64,000 bases of DNA from Heterotrichella gracilis (taxonomy: Eukaryota; Sar; Xanthophyceae; Tribonematales; Xanthonemataceae). Of this stretch, positions 33,608-45,131 are shown piece by piece. The notes beneath the pieces are model-generated. The model saw only the letters and a program-made list of their open reading frames with translations. It was not told the DNA's origin and did no database searches. A program made the translations under genes and the position numbers. Every line of letters starts with the position of its first letter. Positions within the stretch are counted from its first letter, which is position 1. The stretch spans positions 155,796 through 219,795 of the forward strand of contig JAULBX010026941.1 of NCBI GenBank assembly GCA_032358255.1. The letters are read 5' to 3'.

Positions 33608-36600
33608 TCACCCCGCCCCTGCCCCCCGCGCCTTCATTTCCTTAATCACCCGCTTCATGTCCTCGTGACCCTCTGCGCGCGCCGCCAGGCGCTGCTTGGC
33701 GGGGTCGTCCCAGAGCCAGGTGCCCGCGCGCCGCGCCTGCGCCACCGCCCCCTTGAACAGCGCCGGGAACTCAAAGTTGTCGTACAGCACCGCGCGGCTG
33801 TGGCGCACGCGCTGCAGCTCGCTCTGCCACAGGCGCACCTGGTCGGACACAACCTGCACACAAAAAAAGTATAAATAAAATAAAATAATAATAATTGAGT
33901 AAGATAATGTTATTGCCATCAGCACTTTGGAAGCAAGTCGTGCAGCTGCATGCTGGGCTTTGGGGCACGCGCTGCAGCTCGCTCTGCCACAGGCCAGCCT
34001 GGTCAGCCATGACCTGCATGAGGTGACTAATCATAATGCCAATTCTTTTATTCATTCTCATACTTGATAGATTTGTTTCTTTAGAAAACAGCCCAAATTA
34101 CATTATAAACTCCTGCTACATACCGCAGGCACCACCGGCACCCTCCCCGCCACCTGCGGGTGCGCGTGCTGGCGCAGGTAGGTCACCACCTGGTCCGCCG
34201 CGATGCCGCTGGCCAGCGCGCCGTTGATGCTCTCGCGCGTGATTGTGCCCACAAACAGGTTGGGCAGCACGCACTCGCAGCGGATGAACAGCTTGAGGAT
34301 GGCGTGCTGCAGGGGGGAGCTGGTGTAGGCATACACCTGTGTGGGCACAAAAACAAGAATAGTCAAGTATACAGTCGTATTCCTCAGTGAACGTTGACGG
34401 GGGATCTAGCCAGGTGCTGAATCTCAGGAAAATGCAACTTCAAACCAAAAAGCTGATTTTTAGTCAGGCCAAACAATGCCTTGTGCCATCTCACTTTGAT
34501 GGAGTAGTTTAAAACCAAAAAAAGGTTAACAAGTTGGCAGTACATTAGTGGAAAGAAACCACTAGAGCATATAGCTCCAATTCCTGCTCAGGTTGAGGCC
34601 ACACGCACCCTGAAGTTGGTCTCGACAATCACAAACCCCGCAGTAGCGTCCCCCTCCCCGCCTGCCGCCACCCCCCCACCCCCCGCTGCCAGCGACGTCG
34701 CCAGGTGCGTGGGCGCGAACCACACCCCGCCGGTACCCATGAAGGGTTTCAGCAGGCCCAGCTGCGCCATGTGGCAGGCTATGGAGCGCTGCAGGGGGTC
34801 CAGGCTGGCAGCGGCCCAGGGTCGGCCCAGGTCCCTAAACCCTAGCTGCAGCAGGAAGCTAATAACCGAGGACAGCTCGGCGCCTGGAGGAGGGAGAGGA
34901 TATTCAGTAGGAAGAAAACAAAAAAGATACAGCTTCTTCAAGATGCACACAATAAACTTAACACAGAGATTACACAATTGTGCTTGTGGAAGAGAAATTT
35001 GTTGTACACATACTCAGCTTGTAACCACCGGCTGACATGGAAACAAAGCAAACCAACACATGTGACGCAAGTTCCTGGTCCAATGTATCGGCTGTCTCCA
35101 GCAGGGAGGGAGCAAGCCAGGCCGGAAATGTGCAAAACAGGGCACATGCTTAGCAGCTTAATGGCAAATATCTGACACAAGGCACGGTATGTGGGGCATC
35201 GTGCCCATCCATCATGTACGCAACCCAGACACTCCTCCCTTTCCTGCTTCATCCGACCCCCAACCCCTAACCTCCCCACCTTACCTGACTTTTGCTCTGC
35301 CCCCGTGATGCACTCCCAACATGTGCACTAGCACCCGTGTATCTCCCCTGTTTTGATAACCGTCCCCAACCCCCATGTCCCCCCCACCTGACTTTTGCTC
35401 TGCCCCCGTGATGTACTCCCTGAGCAGCAGCCACAGCTGATTGCCTGTGTGCAGCAGCAGGAACTGGAAACCAGACTCTGTCACAGATCGGCCATCGCGC
35501 CTGCATGTAGAAGAACCGCATGATCAGGGTGATGCATGTACGCACACCTTGGTAGCGGGGGAATTGGAGGTGGAAAGCTGCAGCATGGACTGGAGCATGC
35601 TTACATTGGATGCCCATGCTTCAGATGAGAACCACATGTCATCTGTGTACACTATTAGAATATAATAAGCTTGGTGCGTAAAATACCACATGTGCAAGAC
35701 TGCTGCTAATCTGGCTGTAATGTTGGAATGCATGTAACCAACTAACTAACTAGCTAACTAATTAACTAACCTACCCTGTTGAGACGAGGCCCGCACTCAG
35801 CAGGAGCTTGTCCACTTGCAAACCAGCATCCCGACCCTGCGCCAGGTTGCACGTGCTCATTGGCCATGCTTTATAACTGAATGAGGTGCAAGCATGGCAG
35901 GCACATGGTCGTTGGCAGGGTCAGTAGTAGGGCTGTCAGCCCGCCAAGTTCCCCTCCCACGCTGACAGCAAGCCTGACACCCCTGGTTCGCATCATCACC
36001 ATGATGGATGTGATGCCAGCATTGACATTCAGCAAGGGCTTTTATGTCACGACATGATACCCCCCAGCCATGGATCTCAGGTCACTCAAAGATTCGTCCG
36101 TCACTGTCAAGAAACTCCTCAGCTAGGGTGGTCAAAAGACCATAAGTTTCCGGAGGGTTTCGGCTGCGTACCAGGAATGACGGCAAGCCTGGCGGGCTCT
36201 TGGCAGCACCCACCAGGTACAGCTGGAGCGCCTGCCACACAACAACCCTGGCATTAGAATTCATGCATGAAAACAAATGTCACAATTTAACTTGGACATC
36301 AACCCGTTGGCAGCACTTTTCACACTTCCCAAACCCTACATGAATACCCTGCATTTCGGCCCCACACCCCCCCACATCCCTCACTGTGCCTGTGTGTATA
36401 CCCCGCACAAACTCTAGATGAATACACTAGGTACATCCCCCCCGCACCTCCCATTGTGCTTGTGCGTATGCATCTAGCTCCTGCTGTGAGGGTGCCGATG
36501 CCTGGACATGAGGGGGGGTGTCCTCGTGGAGGGGGTCTCCCCTGTACCAGGCAAACAAGGGACTCAGGCGATAAGGATCCTAAACCCTAAAACCTTGACC

Positions 36601-37973
36601 GAGGGCGACGAGGAGAGGTTGGAATAGGCAGACAAATAGACAGGGACACAATTTGTAAGCTCACGCCCTGGCACCCAAATCGGTAACAAGTGCTTGCACG
36701 CCAACCTCGCGATCCGTGGTAGCAGGGGTGTTAATATATAAACCAGGAATTCCTGGTTTATCCCTGGTTTATATATTAACACCCCTGGTGATAGGGTGCA
36801 AGGCGCACATGGATAGGGTGCAAGGTACAGAGATAGGCTGCAGCGGAGAGTACCAGCGCACGTGATATGGTCCAGGGGAGCGTATTAGTGCACTGGCCGC
36901 ACCTGCCGCACACCGCCCTGACCAGCTGCGCCTGGAAGACTGTGTGCAGGGAGTAGAACACATCGCCAGACCTGGGGAGCAACATAGAGCGCAGGTGAGG
37001 GTGGCGGCGCATCATAGTCCTGTTGTAGGGTCCGCCGGTTGCACACTGACAGAGCGCACAGCCGTGGCTCGCTCCCGCTCCAGCCATTTGTGTGCCATAA
37101 ATAATGTGGGCATGCTTGCATGCATTGCTGTGCAACCACGCTAGTTGGGAGTGGCCCAGCAGTGAGTGACATGGTTGCGCATCGCGTCGAGACTTAAAAG
37201 GCAGTGCCGTGCGGTTCCATAGGCGTCGTGGTCAACAACCCAATCGCAAGTTGCCACACAGAGCAAAGTGGCGCAGTTGCCATCCCCAGGTACCAGCCGA
37301 GGGATATGTTACCACAGCAGCAGAACGGCATGGCAGTGCATGGTGTTTTTGCGTTGCAACACACCAGCTCACGATACAGTACTTCGTTGTTGTTGGACAA
37401 CGTCCCCGCGGTGCGCACTTACTTTGGCGTTGTCAGCAGCAGCTGCAGGCGGGTGAGTGTGTCTATCGCCACCTCGTGCTTGCTGCGGCTCTTGGCCTCA
37501 CACCAGCTGCTCACAAGTGCTGCGCCACACACCAATCCTTGCTGGGTCACATGGGTCGGGTAGGGCTGTGGAGCGCAAGCGGGGCAGGTGTGATGCTATC
37601 ACCATGTGTGAACACTTGTTGGGTCACACGGCTTCTTGAGTGGTCATTATGTCATGGGGTAGGCACGAGGTCAGCGGCAGTGTCGCCATGCATGTATCCA
37701 CCATGTCTCCATTGTATGTGGTGGTATAGTCAATTTTAGCACTTAGGTGCAGGGTCGAAAGTGGGCCATTTGTGGTGCTGTGTTGCAACTCCCTGTGCAG
37801 GTAGCGCCACACCCACCTTCACTGACGGGCTGCGTGACGAACAGCAGGCGAAGGACGTACTGCTTGGCAAGGGGTGGTAAGGAGCGAAGCACCGCCTGGC
37901 ACGTCCAGTGGCTGTCGTACAGCTTGGTGAGCTTGACTGGTGGTAAGGACTCAAGGTACGCTGCCAAGTTCAT
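33608..37973 (-). CDS. TFB2: TFIIH core subunit TFB2 / p52 (GTF2H4)
   Basis: Exons on the minus strand: 37973-37817, 37442-37423, about 37040-36903 (5' edge unresolved), 36541-36448, 36231-36172, 35806-35775, 35500-35388, 34883-34609, 34336-34124, 33853-33608. Recognisable blocks are YLESLPPVKLTKLYDSHWTC, RSLPPLAKQYVLRLLFVTQP, ELDAYAQAQWEALQLYLVG, ESGFQFLLLHTGNQLWLLLR, FVIVETNFRVYAYTSSPLQ, ITRESINGALASGIAADQVV and DQVRLWQSELQRV, in the same order as yeast Tfb2 and human p52. The protein anchors and stimulates XPB/SSL2 in TFIIH, so it serves promoter opening and nucleotide-excision repair. ATG at 37973 is the first true ATG. Two exons are only 20 and 32 nt. Several introns carry copies of flanking exon edges. 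Confidence 0.9.
33961..34014 (-). repeat. copy of TFB2 last-exon start with acceptor
   Basis: This stretch repeats the start of the exon at 33853-33800 (acceptor CAG plus DQVRLWQSELQRV). The copy reads VMADQAGLWQSELQRV behind its own ATGCAG acceptor, and identity over the central CTGTGGCAGAGCGAGCTGCA is perfect. Confidence 0.85.
35283..35316 (-). repeat. copy of TFB2 exon end with donor
   Basis: This stretch repeats the end of the exon at 35388-35420 (GACTTTTGCTCTGCCCCCGTGATG) with one mismatch. The copy carries a GTAAGG donor, which is closer to the consensus than the GTGGGG used by the original. Confidence 0.85.
36340..36400 (-). repeat. diverged copy of TFB2 exon 36448-36541 end
   Basis: Weak but recognisable similarity to 36420-36475: an ATGAATAC start, a run of C, then ATTGTGCTTGTGCGTAT against ACTGTGCCTGTGTGTAT. 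It follows the same exon-edge-copy pattern as other minus-strand introns. Confidence 0.55.
36723..36787. repeat. nested palindrome in a TFB2 intron
   Basis: Perfect 25-bp inverted arms lie at 36723-36747 and 36763-36787 with a 15-nt loop. Overlapping the left arm and loop is a separate perfect 24-bp palindrome at 36738-36761 centred on the EcoRI-like GAATTC. Two alternative cruciforms or hairpins are therefore possible. It lies in intron 36542-36902. Confidence 0.9.
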
Positions 37974-38681
37974 GGGTGGCCACACCCATCAGTCAGAGAT
38001 CACGCTCCGAGCATGCTTATACCAGACTTCAAGAACGTTAATGCTGCCAGACAAATTTTGGTTGTTTTTTTATTGACCAGCAGCTTCAGTGGGCTTTCTA
38101 CACTGCCATGGCTGGCGTGGTGGCATATGCATGCATGCCAATTTGTTTGCATGTGCATGCATAAGTAGGTCACACCAAACGTGAACGTCGTACACTGCGC
38201 ACTGCACTGGTGTACACTCTGAGCGTATCTTTCAGGAGGGACAAGCAGAACGAAACAGGTCAACTGCTGGTAATTGAACGCCACCAAAAGTTCGTGCCCA
38301 ACAGGAAGCGAACCACGGAGTACAAGACATCATGTGTGTGAGGCCACGCTGAGAGAACCCGACTCGGCACAATACGCCGCCCAATATTGCGAAAAGCCTG
38401 TCCTTGTACACGAAAGCTCTCATATCGTCAATGCAGCACCTCATCTTGTCTCCTGGAGGTGCATGCATGCATCCGTAAATGTTCCTCGGCTTTACATATC
38501 AAAGAGCAGTTGATAAACCCTTCTATGCAGTAACACAGCACAGACTGATTGCACACCTGAGACCTACAGCGCTTGATTGAGCCTAAACGTCTGTTCTCTC
38601 AAGCCACCAAGACTGCCTGTTGAGGCATGGGCCACTGCGTACAATAACAGACCTTGGGAACGCAAATCAGAGGGAGCTGAG
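37974..38681. promoter_or_regulatory. divergent promoter region, TFB2 / DPM3
   Basis: This gap separates divergent starts. A CATATGCATGCAT element lies at 38124-38136, about 150 bp upstream of the TFB2 ATG. A related GTGCATGCATGCATC is at about 38459-38474, about 210 bp upstream of the DPM3 ATG. Confidence 0.55.
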
Positions 38682-39200
38682 ATGCTACGAATAGTTGTCT
38701 TGTCAGCTTTTGCGGCTGCTCTGCTGGCTGTCTGGGCAGCATGCCTCCACCTGGATCTTGACACAACCACCCACACACTGGTGCTATTGGTGCGAGGCAC
38801 AGTTCTGCCTGTGCACTGTACACCACTCCACCACTCCAACACCGCGTGGTTTCTCTTGTACACCCATACCACCTTGAAGCTGTTGCTTATGACGTATGAT
38901 TTGGGTCCGCAGGCACCCTTGCTGCTACTGGTTGCTCTTGGTCTGTATGCTGTTGGCGCCCTGGTGTGGGGGGTGCTCACCTTCCGAACGTGCCCCGAGG
39001 AGTATGCAAGCTTGCAAAAGGTATGTAGGTTTGCCCGGTTTCTTGTCCATGATAGGGTTGCAAAACCACCAATCTTGAGTGATTAGACAATGGGCTGGAC
39101 AAGCAGTCATGTACAGACCCTGGTGGACTGCTTGCAGGAGGTGGCTGAGGCACGAGCAGACCTTGCAAAGAAAGGGCTTGTGTTGCCTACAGCGAGCTAA
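38682..39200 (+). CDS. DPM3: dolichol-phosphate mannosyltransferase subunit 3
   Basis: Three phase-0 exons, 38682-38789, 38913-39020 and 39138-39200, give 92 aa, the same size as human DPM3. Exon 1 encodes a transmembrane helix (LRIVVLSAFAAALLAVWAAC). Exon 2 encodes a second helix and the family signature LTFRTCPEEYASLQK. Exon 3 encodes EVAEARADLAKKGL, nearly the same as the animal C-terminus. DPM3 is a small ER-membrane protein that tethers the catalytic DPM1 subunit to the ER membrane for dolichol-P-mannose synthesis, feeding N-glycans, O-mannose and GPI anchors. Its small, split exons make it easy to miss in automatic annotation. Confidence 0.9.
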
Positions 39201-40132
39201 ATCAATTTAGGCCATATTTATAGCCCACGGTGCCGACTGTGGAGAAGGGACAAAGGAGGGGTTCGCGGCGCGAACCCGAACTTTGCGCCATACTTGTTTA
39301 TGGGGCCACCACCAACCTTCTTGACAACCGCAACTGCACAAGCAAGGCAGCACTGTAAAATTGGAGTGAGGTGTCTGATTATGCCTGGATTAATTGACAA
39401 TACGGTATGACGGTATGATTCTTGGGGTGGATGAGTGTGCGATGCCTTATTTGTAACCACCGGTTCAGAGTCAGTGCTGGCAGCAATGCCCACTACATGC
39501 CATACAACTTGACAAGTGTATGTAGCCCATGCAGAGTCCAATGCATGCAACTTACTCAGCACATTGGACTGGTTTGGTTACAGTCGTATCATGGCGGCAG
39601 CAATGTTGGCTATCGAGGTCTTGAGTGAGTAGACTGTGCGGCGCAGCCCAAGCTATCTTGGGCGCAGCCACAAATGAACCAAATTGGGTGCAGCGAATAT
39701 TTTGGGCGCAGCGGGTGGGCTTGGATACGAATGCCATGGTTTTTGCCCTAGTTAATCCATCTTTAACAATAAAAGCGCCTTGACATGCCACATTTAAACT
39801 TGTGTGCACCCCTTCATGTACATCATTATGAGGAGTCTATATTGTATATTTAATGCATGCATGCGTGCTGATATTCTAACCTGTTGCTTCCTTTTCGTGT
39901 TTACTTTTCTACTGTGAAACTGCACACGCAAATCCAACGTGATATCAACCGGCAACGGCCATGGTTCTGCATGCACTTGCTCACGATGCATCTGCTGAGG
40001 GAGCACTTGTGATGCCCCTGTGCACAGCCCCTTCGTGACAATGCCATACAATAAAGGCTCGTAAAGCACAGGCAAACAGTTAAAAGGCTTTGCAACTCCA
40101 GCACCAACTACCCATCCCTTTGCCAATTGGAC
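39201..40132. promoter_or_regulatory. intergenic region, DPM3 3' flank and CLASRP promoter
   Basis: About 930 bp with no convincing exon. An AATGCATGCATGCGTG element lies at about 39852-39868, about 270 bp upstream of the CLASRP ATG. A second palindromic TATATGCATGCATATA sits at about 40273-40289 in CLASRP intron 1. Confidence 0.5.
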
Positions 40133-43100
40133 ATGTCGACTTTTAAGGGAAGCATGGCTAACTATTATCATGAGGCCCGGGCACACGTGAAGAAGCTTAA
40201 GCACATGCAAGAGGACAACAAGCGGCGGGCGGAACGCAGAGCTGAGCTGAACACCGTGCAGGTATGGCTTGCGTATATGCATGCATATAGTGGGTTCCAC
40301 TGATAAAGCCATTGCAGCGTTTAGGAGGCTTGGAATGCCGTGCTGCAGGCTGAGGCCCCGCTGAACATCCTGCGACTGGATGGGAGACCCTGCAAGCTGC
40401 ACAAGAACGCAGAGCAGTACCAAGCAATAGAGAGCCTGGAGGGGTTGATCAAGTGGAACGGGCAAGAGGACAACCTGATAGACCGCTGGGATGGCAGGGC
40501 CCTGCTGGACTTTTACAGGGAACCAGACGCCCGGGCCTTGAACAGACCAAAGTCAAGTGACGAGATAGAGCTAGAGGAGGTGTGTGTCAAAAGAACTGCA
40601 ACGTCACTTAGGGCCAATTGCAAAGTGGCGTGGTGAACGATACACTACATGGACTGAGCCGTGTGTCTAATCAACCAAAGCTGCATTTGGTGCCAACCAT
40701 GAGCTCTCTTCTCTGCGCAGGAGCTGACGTTTGAGGGCTTCAGGGACCTGGTCAAGGCGATGCGCCTTGGGTTGACAGAGGAGCAGGGCATCCTGTTTGC
40801 TGAGCAGGAAAACATAGAGCTGAGGGCACGGGCGAGGACCGACGCAGCAGCAGCTGCAAACGTCAACCAGGGCCAAGGCAGCGGTGCCGCTGCGCCCGCT
40901 CAACAGCCTGCAGGTCAGGCACGCACCTGTGTTATCTTGCTGCTTTGCTGCCCCGAGTGAAATTTAATGGTCCATTGGGTTTCATGTGGGCAACACCCCT
41001 TGCCCTTGCCTTCTCTGCTGCTCAAGTGACCCCATTATGGTTCCTCTGGGCAGGGTTTGGGTCCTTCAGCGCAGTTGCATTTTCCTACGGGGATGACGAG
41101 GGCGGTGCAGGCAGCGATGAAGGCGATTCTGAGGTGCGCCATGAGTGTCCTGTTGCCTGTGAAACCAACCTCCAGTCTCACTAGCCACAACACACCATGG
41201 TAGCGCATGCCTCGGCTGCATGGCGGTGCTTTACCGTTTTTGTGCAAACTGTACAGAATCTGCTTCGATACAACTGTGCTCCACTTAACACATATTCTTG
41301 GTCTTTGTTATTTACATGTACTGAAAAAATCACTGAAAAAAAATCTCTTATAATGGATTTTACAAAAAAAATCCTTCGGTTATATGGTGCTGTCATGTTT
41401 GTATAATTCATCTGCGCCTGATGGTGGTGTCACAGGATGATGATCATGAAGAGGAGGACGATGACGATGATGCCTATCCCACCAGGCCTGAGGACATTGA
41501 TGCGCAGATGGATGAGATAGCGGCATCTTTCGGGGTGGACAACTTCAGTGCACGCCTGAAGTATGCAATGAAGCAAGAGGATGATGCTGCACAAGCGCGG
41601 TTTAAAAACACCAGGTGTGCCAATGCCCACCCAAGCCAACATGCATGCTGCCATCATACCGGTAACAGCTCTGACTGTTATTAACATTGATGTGTATAGG
41701 ATGCATGGGGGATTCGCGGTGTGCATGGATGGCTGATAGGTTGGGGTACCCATCATGGAGATGGGGTGTGCATGGAGCCCATGCATGAATGCGTGGGGAC
41801 TGCAACCTTGAATACGCGATTCTGCATTTTCTTAGGCGGAAGTTCAGCCGCAAGAAGCTGGCACAGCGGTCCCGGCGCATGGTTGGCCAGGGACTCGACC
41901 CCTTCCACGGGATTGAGCACCTGCGTCCTAAGGACAGCAAGCACATTGCAGCAGCAGCTGACCACCGCCTGCCGCGACGAGGCAGCCCCGCTTACGATGA
42001 TTACAGGTACTAGTCCCGGTCCCCCTTCCTTCTGCATGGATTGCTGGAATACCACCTTCAGTGGGGATTGTCTTATAAAAGAATGCCGCTTTATTTGCAT
42101 GTGTAGTGTGACACTGCGTCTTTTGTCATTTTCCATGGAGCTACTACTGGTGCTGATGTCATGGCTGATTTGAGGATTTTACCCTGAAGTGCTCTTTGGG
42201 AAAGTTGATGTTTTGCCTGGCCACCAATGCTTGCATGAGCCGTCTTTTACCATACCCATTGTAACATAATCAGCATGAAGTGACGTCTGGTGTTTCTTGC
42301 AGGCGGCATTCTCGATCCCGGTCCCGGTCTAGGTCCAGATCACCCGGCAGGTATGTCATGGAGCCCCGCAGCTGCGTGTGGAGGCAGCTGCTGGGAGACA
42401 ATATCTAAGGCACCCCATGCGGCTGCCATGGGGATGCGAATCATGAGTACCAGGACAAAGTAATTATGAATATTCCATGCATCCAAGCTACCAAGCTACT
42501 TATGCTCAACTGCTGACAACGGCCATTCCATGCAAGAATGGAATGTTGTATTCTCTGTGGTTATTCGTGTTGCTACAACCCCTGTTGATGGCACCAAATT
42601 TGCTTGCTGATTGATGGCGGGCGCACCTGCAGGAGTCGCCCCAGTGGCAAGAAGCAGATCCAGTACATCACCGAGATAATGGTTGGGGACAGCCGCGGCC
42701 TGAAATCAATCCCCACGCATGATCCCAACGACGCTCCATCCTCCAGTAACCCTGTGGCATCATCATCCAAGCGGTCTGTACAACGAACCCAAACCAGCCT
42801 GGCTGATTGTGACCTCCAATGGGGTGTCACACTGATGTTGTACCTCCTGCGCTCTGCCCCCAAGACCCGCCCGAGCGCCGGAATTACCTGCCCTACAATC
42901 ATTACAATTACACCGCAATGCATGCCATCGCACAAAACCTTTGCATTGCTGCATTGCATTTACTTTCCTGCATGCCATTACCGATCCCATATTGCTTCTC
43001 TGCTGTCTGTTCCGCAGCATGTGCACATATTAAAATACTTTAATGTGCACAATCCGCAACAGCAGCTGTAGGCATAATAAGGGGAACTGAGCAAAAGTGT

Positions 43101-44573
43101 GCGTGTGTGTTGTGTGCGTCTGTGGTCAGCGTAGTACACGGGGCTGGTATAGCCCTTTGGTGCCATGCTTGTGGTCATTCCTGACTTGCTCCCTTGCTGT
43201 GGTGTGAAGTGATGGTGGCATCATCGACGCCCTGCCACATGCCCGGGACCCGGCAGTGTCGGGTGGCCCGGTGCTGCTGCCAGAAGGCGCACAACAGGTG
43301 CAGGGGGTGAGGTAAGAGGAGCATGTTTTTACTGTCTCAAGTGCTTCGCCATGCTCATATCCGTGGGTGTGCAGCACATGTGCCTGCATGCATTGCAGGG
43401 TTTTGCTCATGTAGGGCACCTGCAGTCTATTGTGCTTAGTTTTAAGTTGTCTTGTAACCACCCACAGTGGCCTAGCTGGGCACTCACATTGATCCACAGC
43501 AGTTTGCAATATTGCATGTGCCATATTGATGGATTGCTGAAGGAGCAATCGCTTGTGCATGCAGGCCGTCACAATACTATTCCAGGCGAGAACGAGAGGG
43601 TCCAGACAGCCGCCATGACAGGGATCGAGCGGGACCCACGTATGTGGCACCCAAAAAGGTACCATACATGCAGACGTACATCACGGTGACCGGGGTCGCA
43701 GCTTGGCATGCAGTTGAAAAGGACAGTTCTAAGTCATGGTATTGGTGTGCAATGCTTATTAAATTTGCCACATGCGCAAGCTGCAAGTGTAATGTAGCCA
43801 TGTTTACCTATTTTGGATATTTTGTGACATTGACAGTGCTGTCAATGTCACAAATGGGCTTGCGCTGTTTTATTAAAGGCTACTGCTGTGTGCAATGCCG
43901 TGCAGCCCCAAAATAATGGGGGAAGTAGTGGACAGCCATGCCTTTTTCTTGGCGATTTTCTCTTCCTTAACCAGCGCCCTGCACAATGACAGGCTGCATA
44001 CTTATTTCATGCTATTTACTATTCTATGTATTTGCCATGCAGGCCGTGGACAAGGCCAGGGAGACCCCCCAGGAGCGCCTGAAGCGCCTCATGCAGGCGC
44101 AGTTCAACAAGCAGATCCAGAAGGACAACGTCACCACTGCACAGAAGAAGCTCCAGGAGGAGAAGGACAAGGTGGTGCGCCAGCAGATGGACAGGATTGC
44201 GTACAGGGAGCGGCGGCGCTTCGACCGCTCACCCTCCAACTCGCCGTAAGTGGCTGTACCGCTGACTACGATGCATTTGCCATTTGCAACTGCCTATTTT
44301 GCCTGATAGTAATATAAAGTAAATGTCAAAGTTGGTAATGGATGGCCTATGTCTAGATGCTGCCGCCATGTCTCCCTGGTTGCTTCGCGGCCTGTACGTG
44401 CTTTTCACCATTGCTGGCTTGTAGTGTGCCACCGTTTGTTAGGGCGTCGTGTTCCTTTCTTGCTGTCTGACATAGTGACGGTGCACGTTTGTTGTGTGGC
44501 CAGGCGGCGCAGCAGGAGCAGGAGCCCGCGCAGGCACCGCAGCCGCAGCCCTGAGCGTAGTAGGTACAGGTAG
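40133..44573 (+). CDS. CLASRP: CLASRP/SWAP2-type splicing regulator (DRY_EERY domain, RS-rich)
   Basis: Exons: 40133-40261, 40349-40579, 40721-40913, 41054-41133, 41436-41614, 41836-42006, 42303-42350, 42633-about 42740, 43210-43311, 43586-43658, 44043-44245, 44504-44573. The N-terminus matches the DRY_EERY alternative-splicing-regulator domain (YHEARAHVKKLKHMQEDNKR, LDGRPCKLHKNAEQY, DNLIDRWDGRALLDFY, then ELTFEGFRDLVKAM). An acidic block, RS dipeptide runs (RRHSRSRSRSRSRSPGR; RRRSRSRSPRRHRSRSPERS) and the conserved ETPQERLKRLMQAQFNKQ helix follow. Such proteins act in the nucleus on splice-site choice with CLK kinases. The 3' end of the exon starting at 42633 is unresolved: the phase-correct joint would use AG|TA, not GT. 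The TAG at 44571-44573 directly follows RSRYR. Confidence 0.85.
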
Positions 44574-45131
44574 GTAGGGTAGGCACAAGGGTATGCCCTT
44601 GGAACCAAGGGGTTCCACTGGCCTACCCTTGCCGTAGGGGTGCACCGTGTGTCTCCCAGAAGGGCTGCGGGAACAGTGTCACTGGTGCTAGGGGTGAGGA
44701 AGCTATGGGGCTGCGGTGCGGAGAAGGATGGAGAGGGCGATGGGACTGCTCAAACTGTAGTTGGGTTACAGAGGCAAAAGCACTGCAAATGGCTGTAGAC
44801 CTTGTTGGCATGCAAATGCGGCAGATACAGAATAGTTGCTATTGTAACAGGCGCACAGTCAACAGAACTGTATGATGGCGCCTGATGATGTGTGTTGAGC
44901 TGTCTACTGTATGATTGTAACAAGAATACGTGTGTTGCTACTCGAGTCCAGTGGGACCACCAGGCAAACTGGTCTAGCATCTTGCAATTTGTTGCAAAGA
45001 AAATATGTTTGGGACAAAGGTTGCTGACAACGGAAACACTAACGCAAAGAGTCACCCAACATCAAACTTTGGGGGTTGAGGCTGGCTGCCGTACTGAGTA
45101 GTAGCGAGCGAGCCACTTGACACACATACCC
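44574..45131. other. convergent intergenic region
   Basis: 3' flanks of CLASRP (plus) and bL27m (minus). A short inverted CCTACCCTTG/CAAGGGTA-like element at about 44577-44640 lies right after the CLASRP stop. No gene is seen. Confidence 0.45.

Noticed and set aside
42840-42930. Extra CLASRP exon PPERRNYLPYNHYNY
   Set aside because: It looks protein-like, but I could not find phase-compatible splice sites on both sides, so it is left out.
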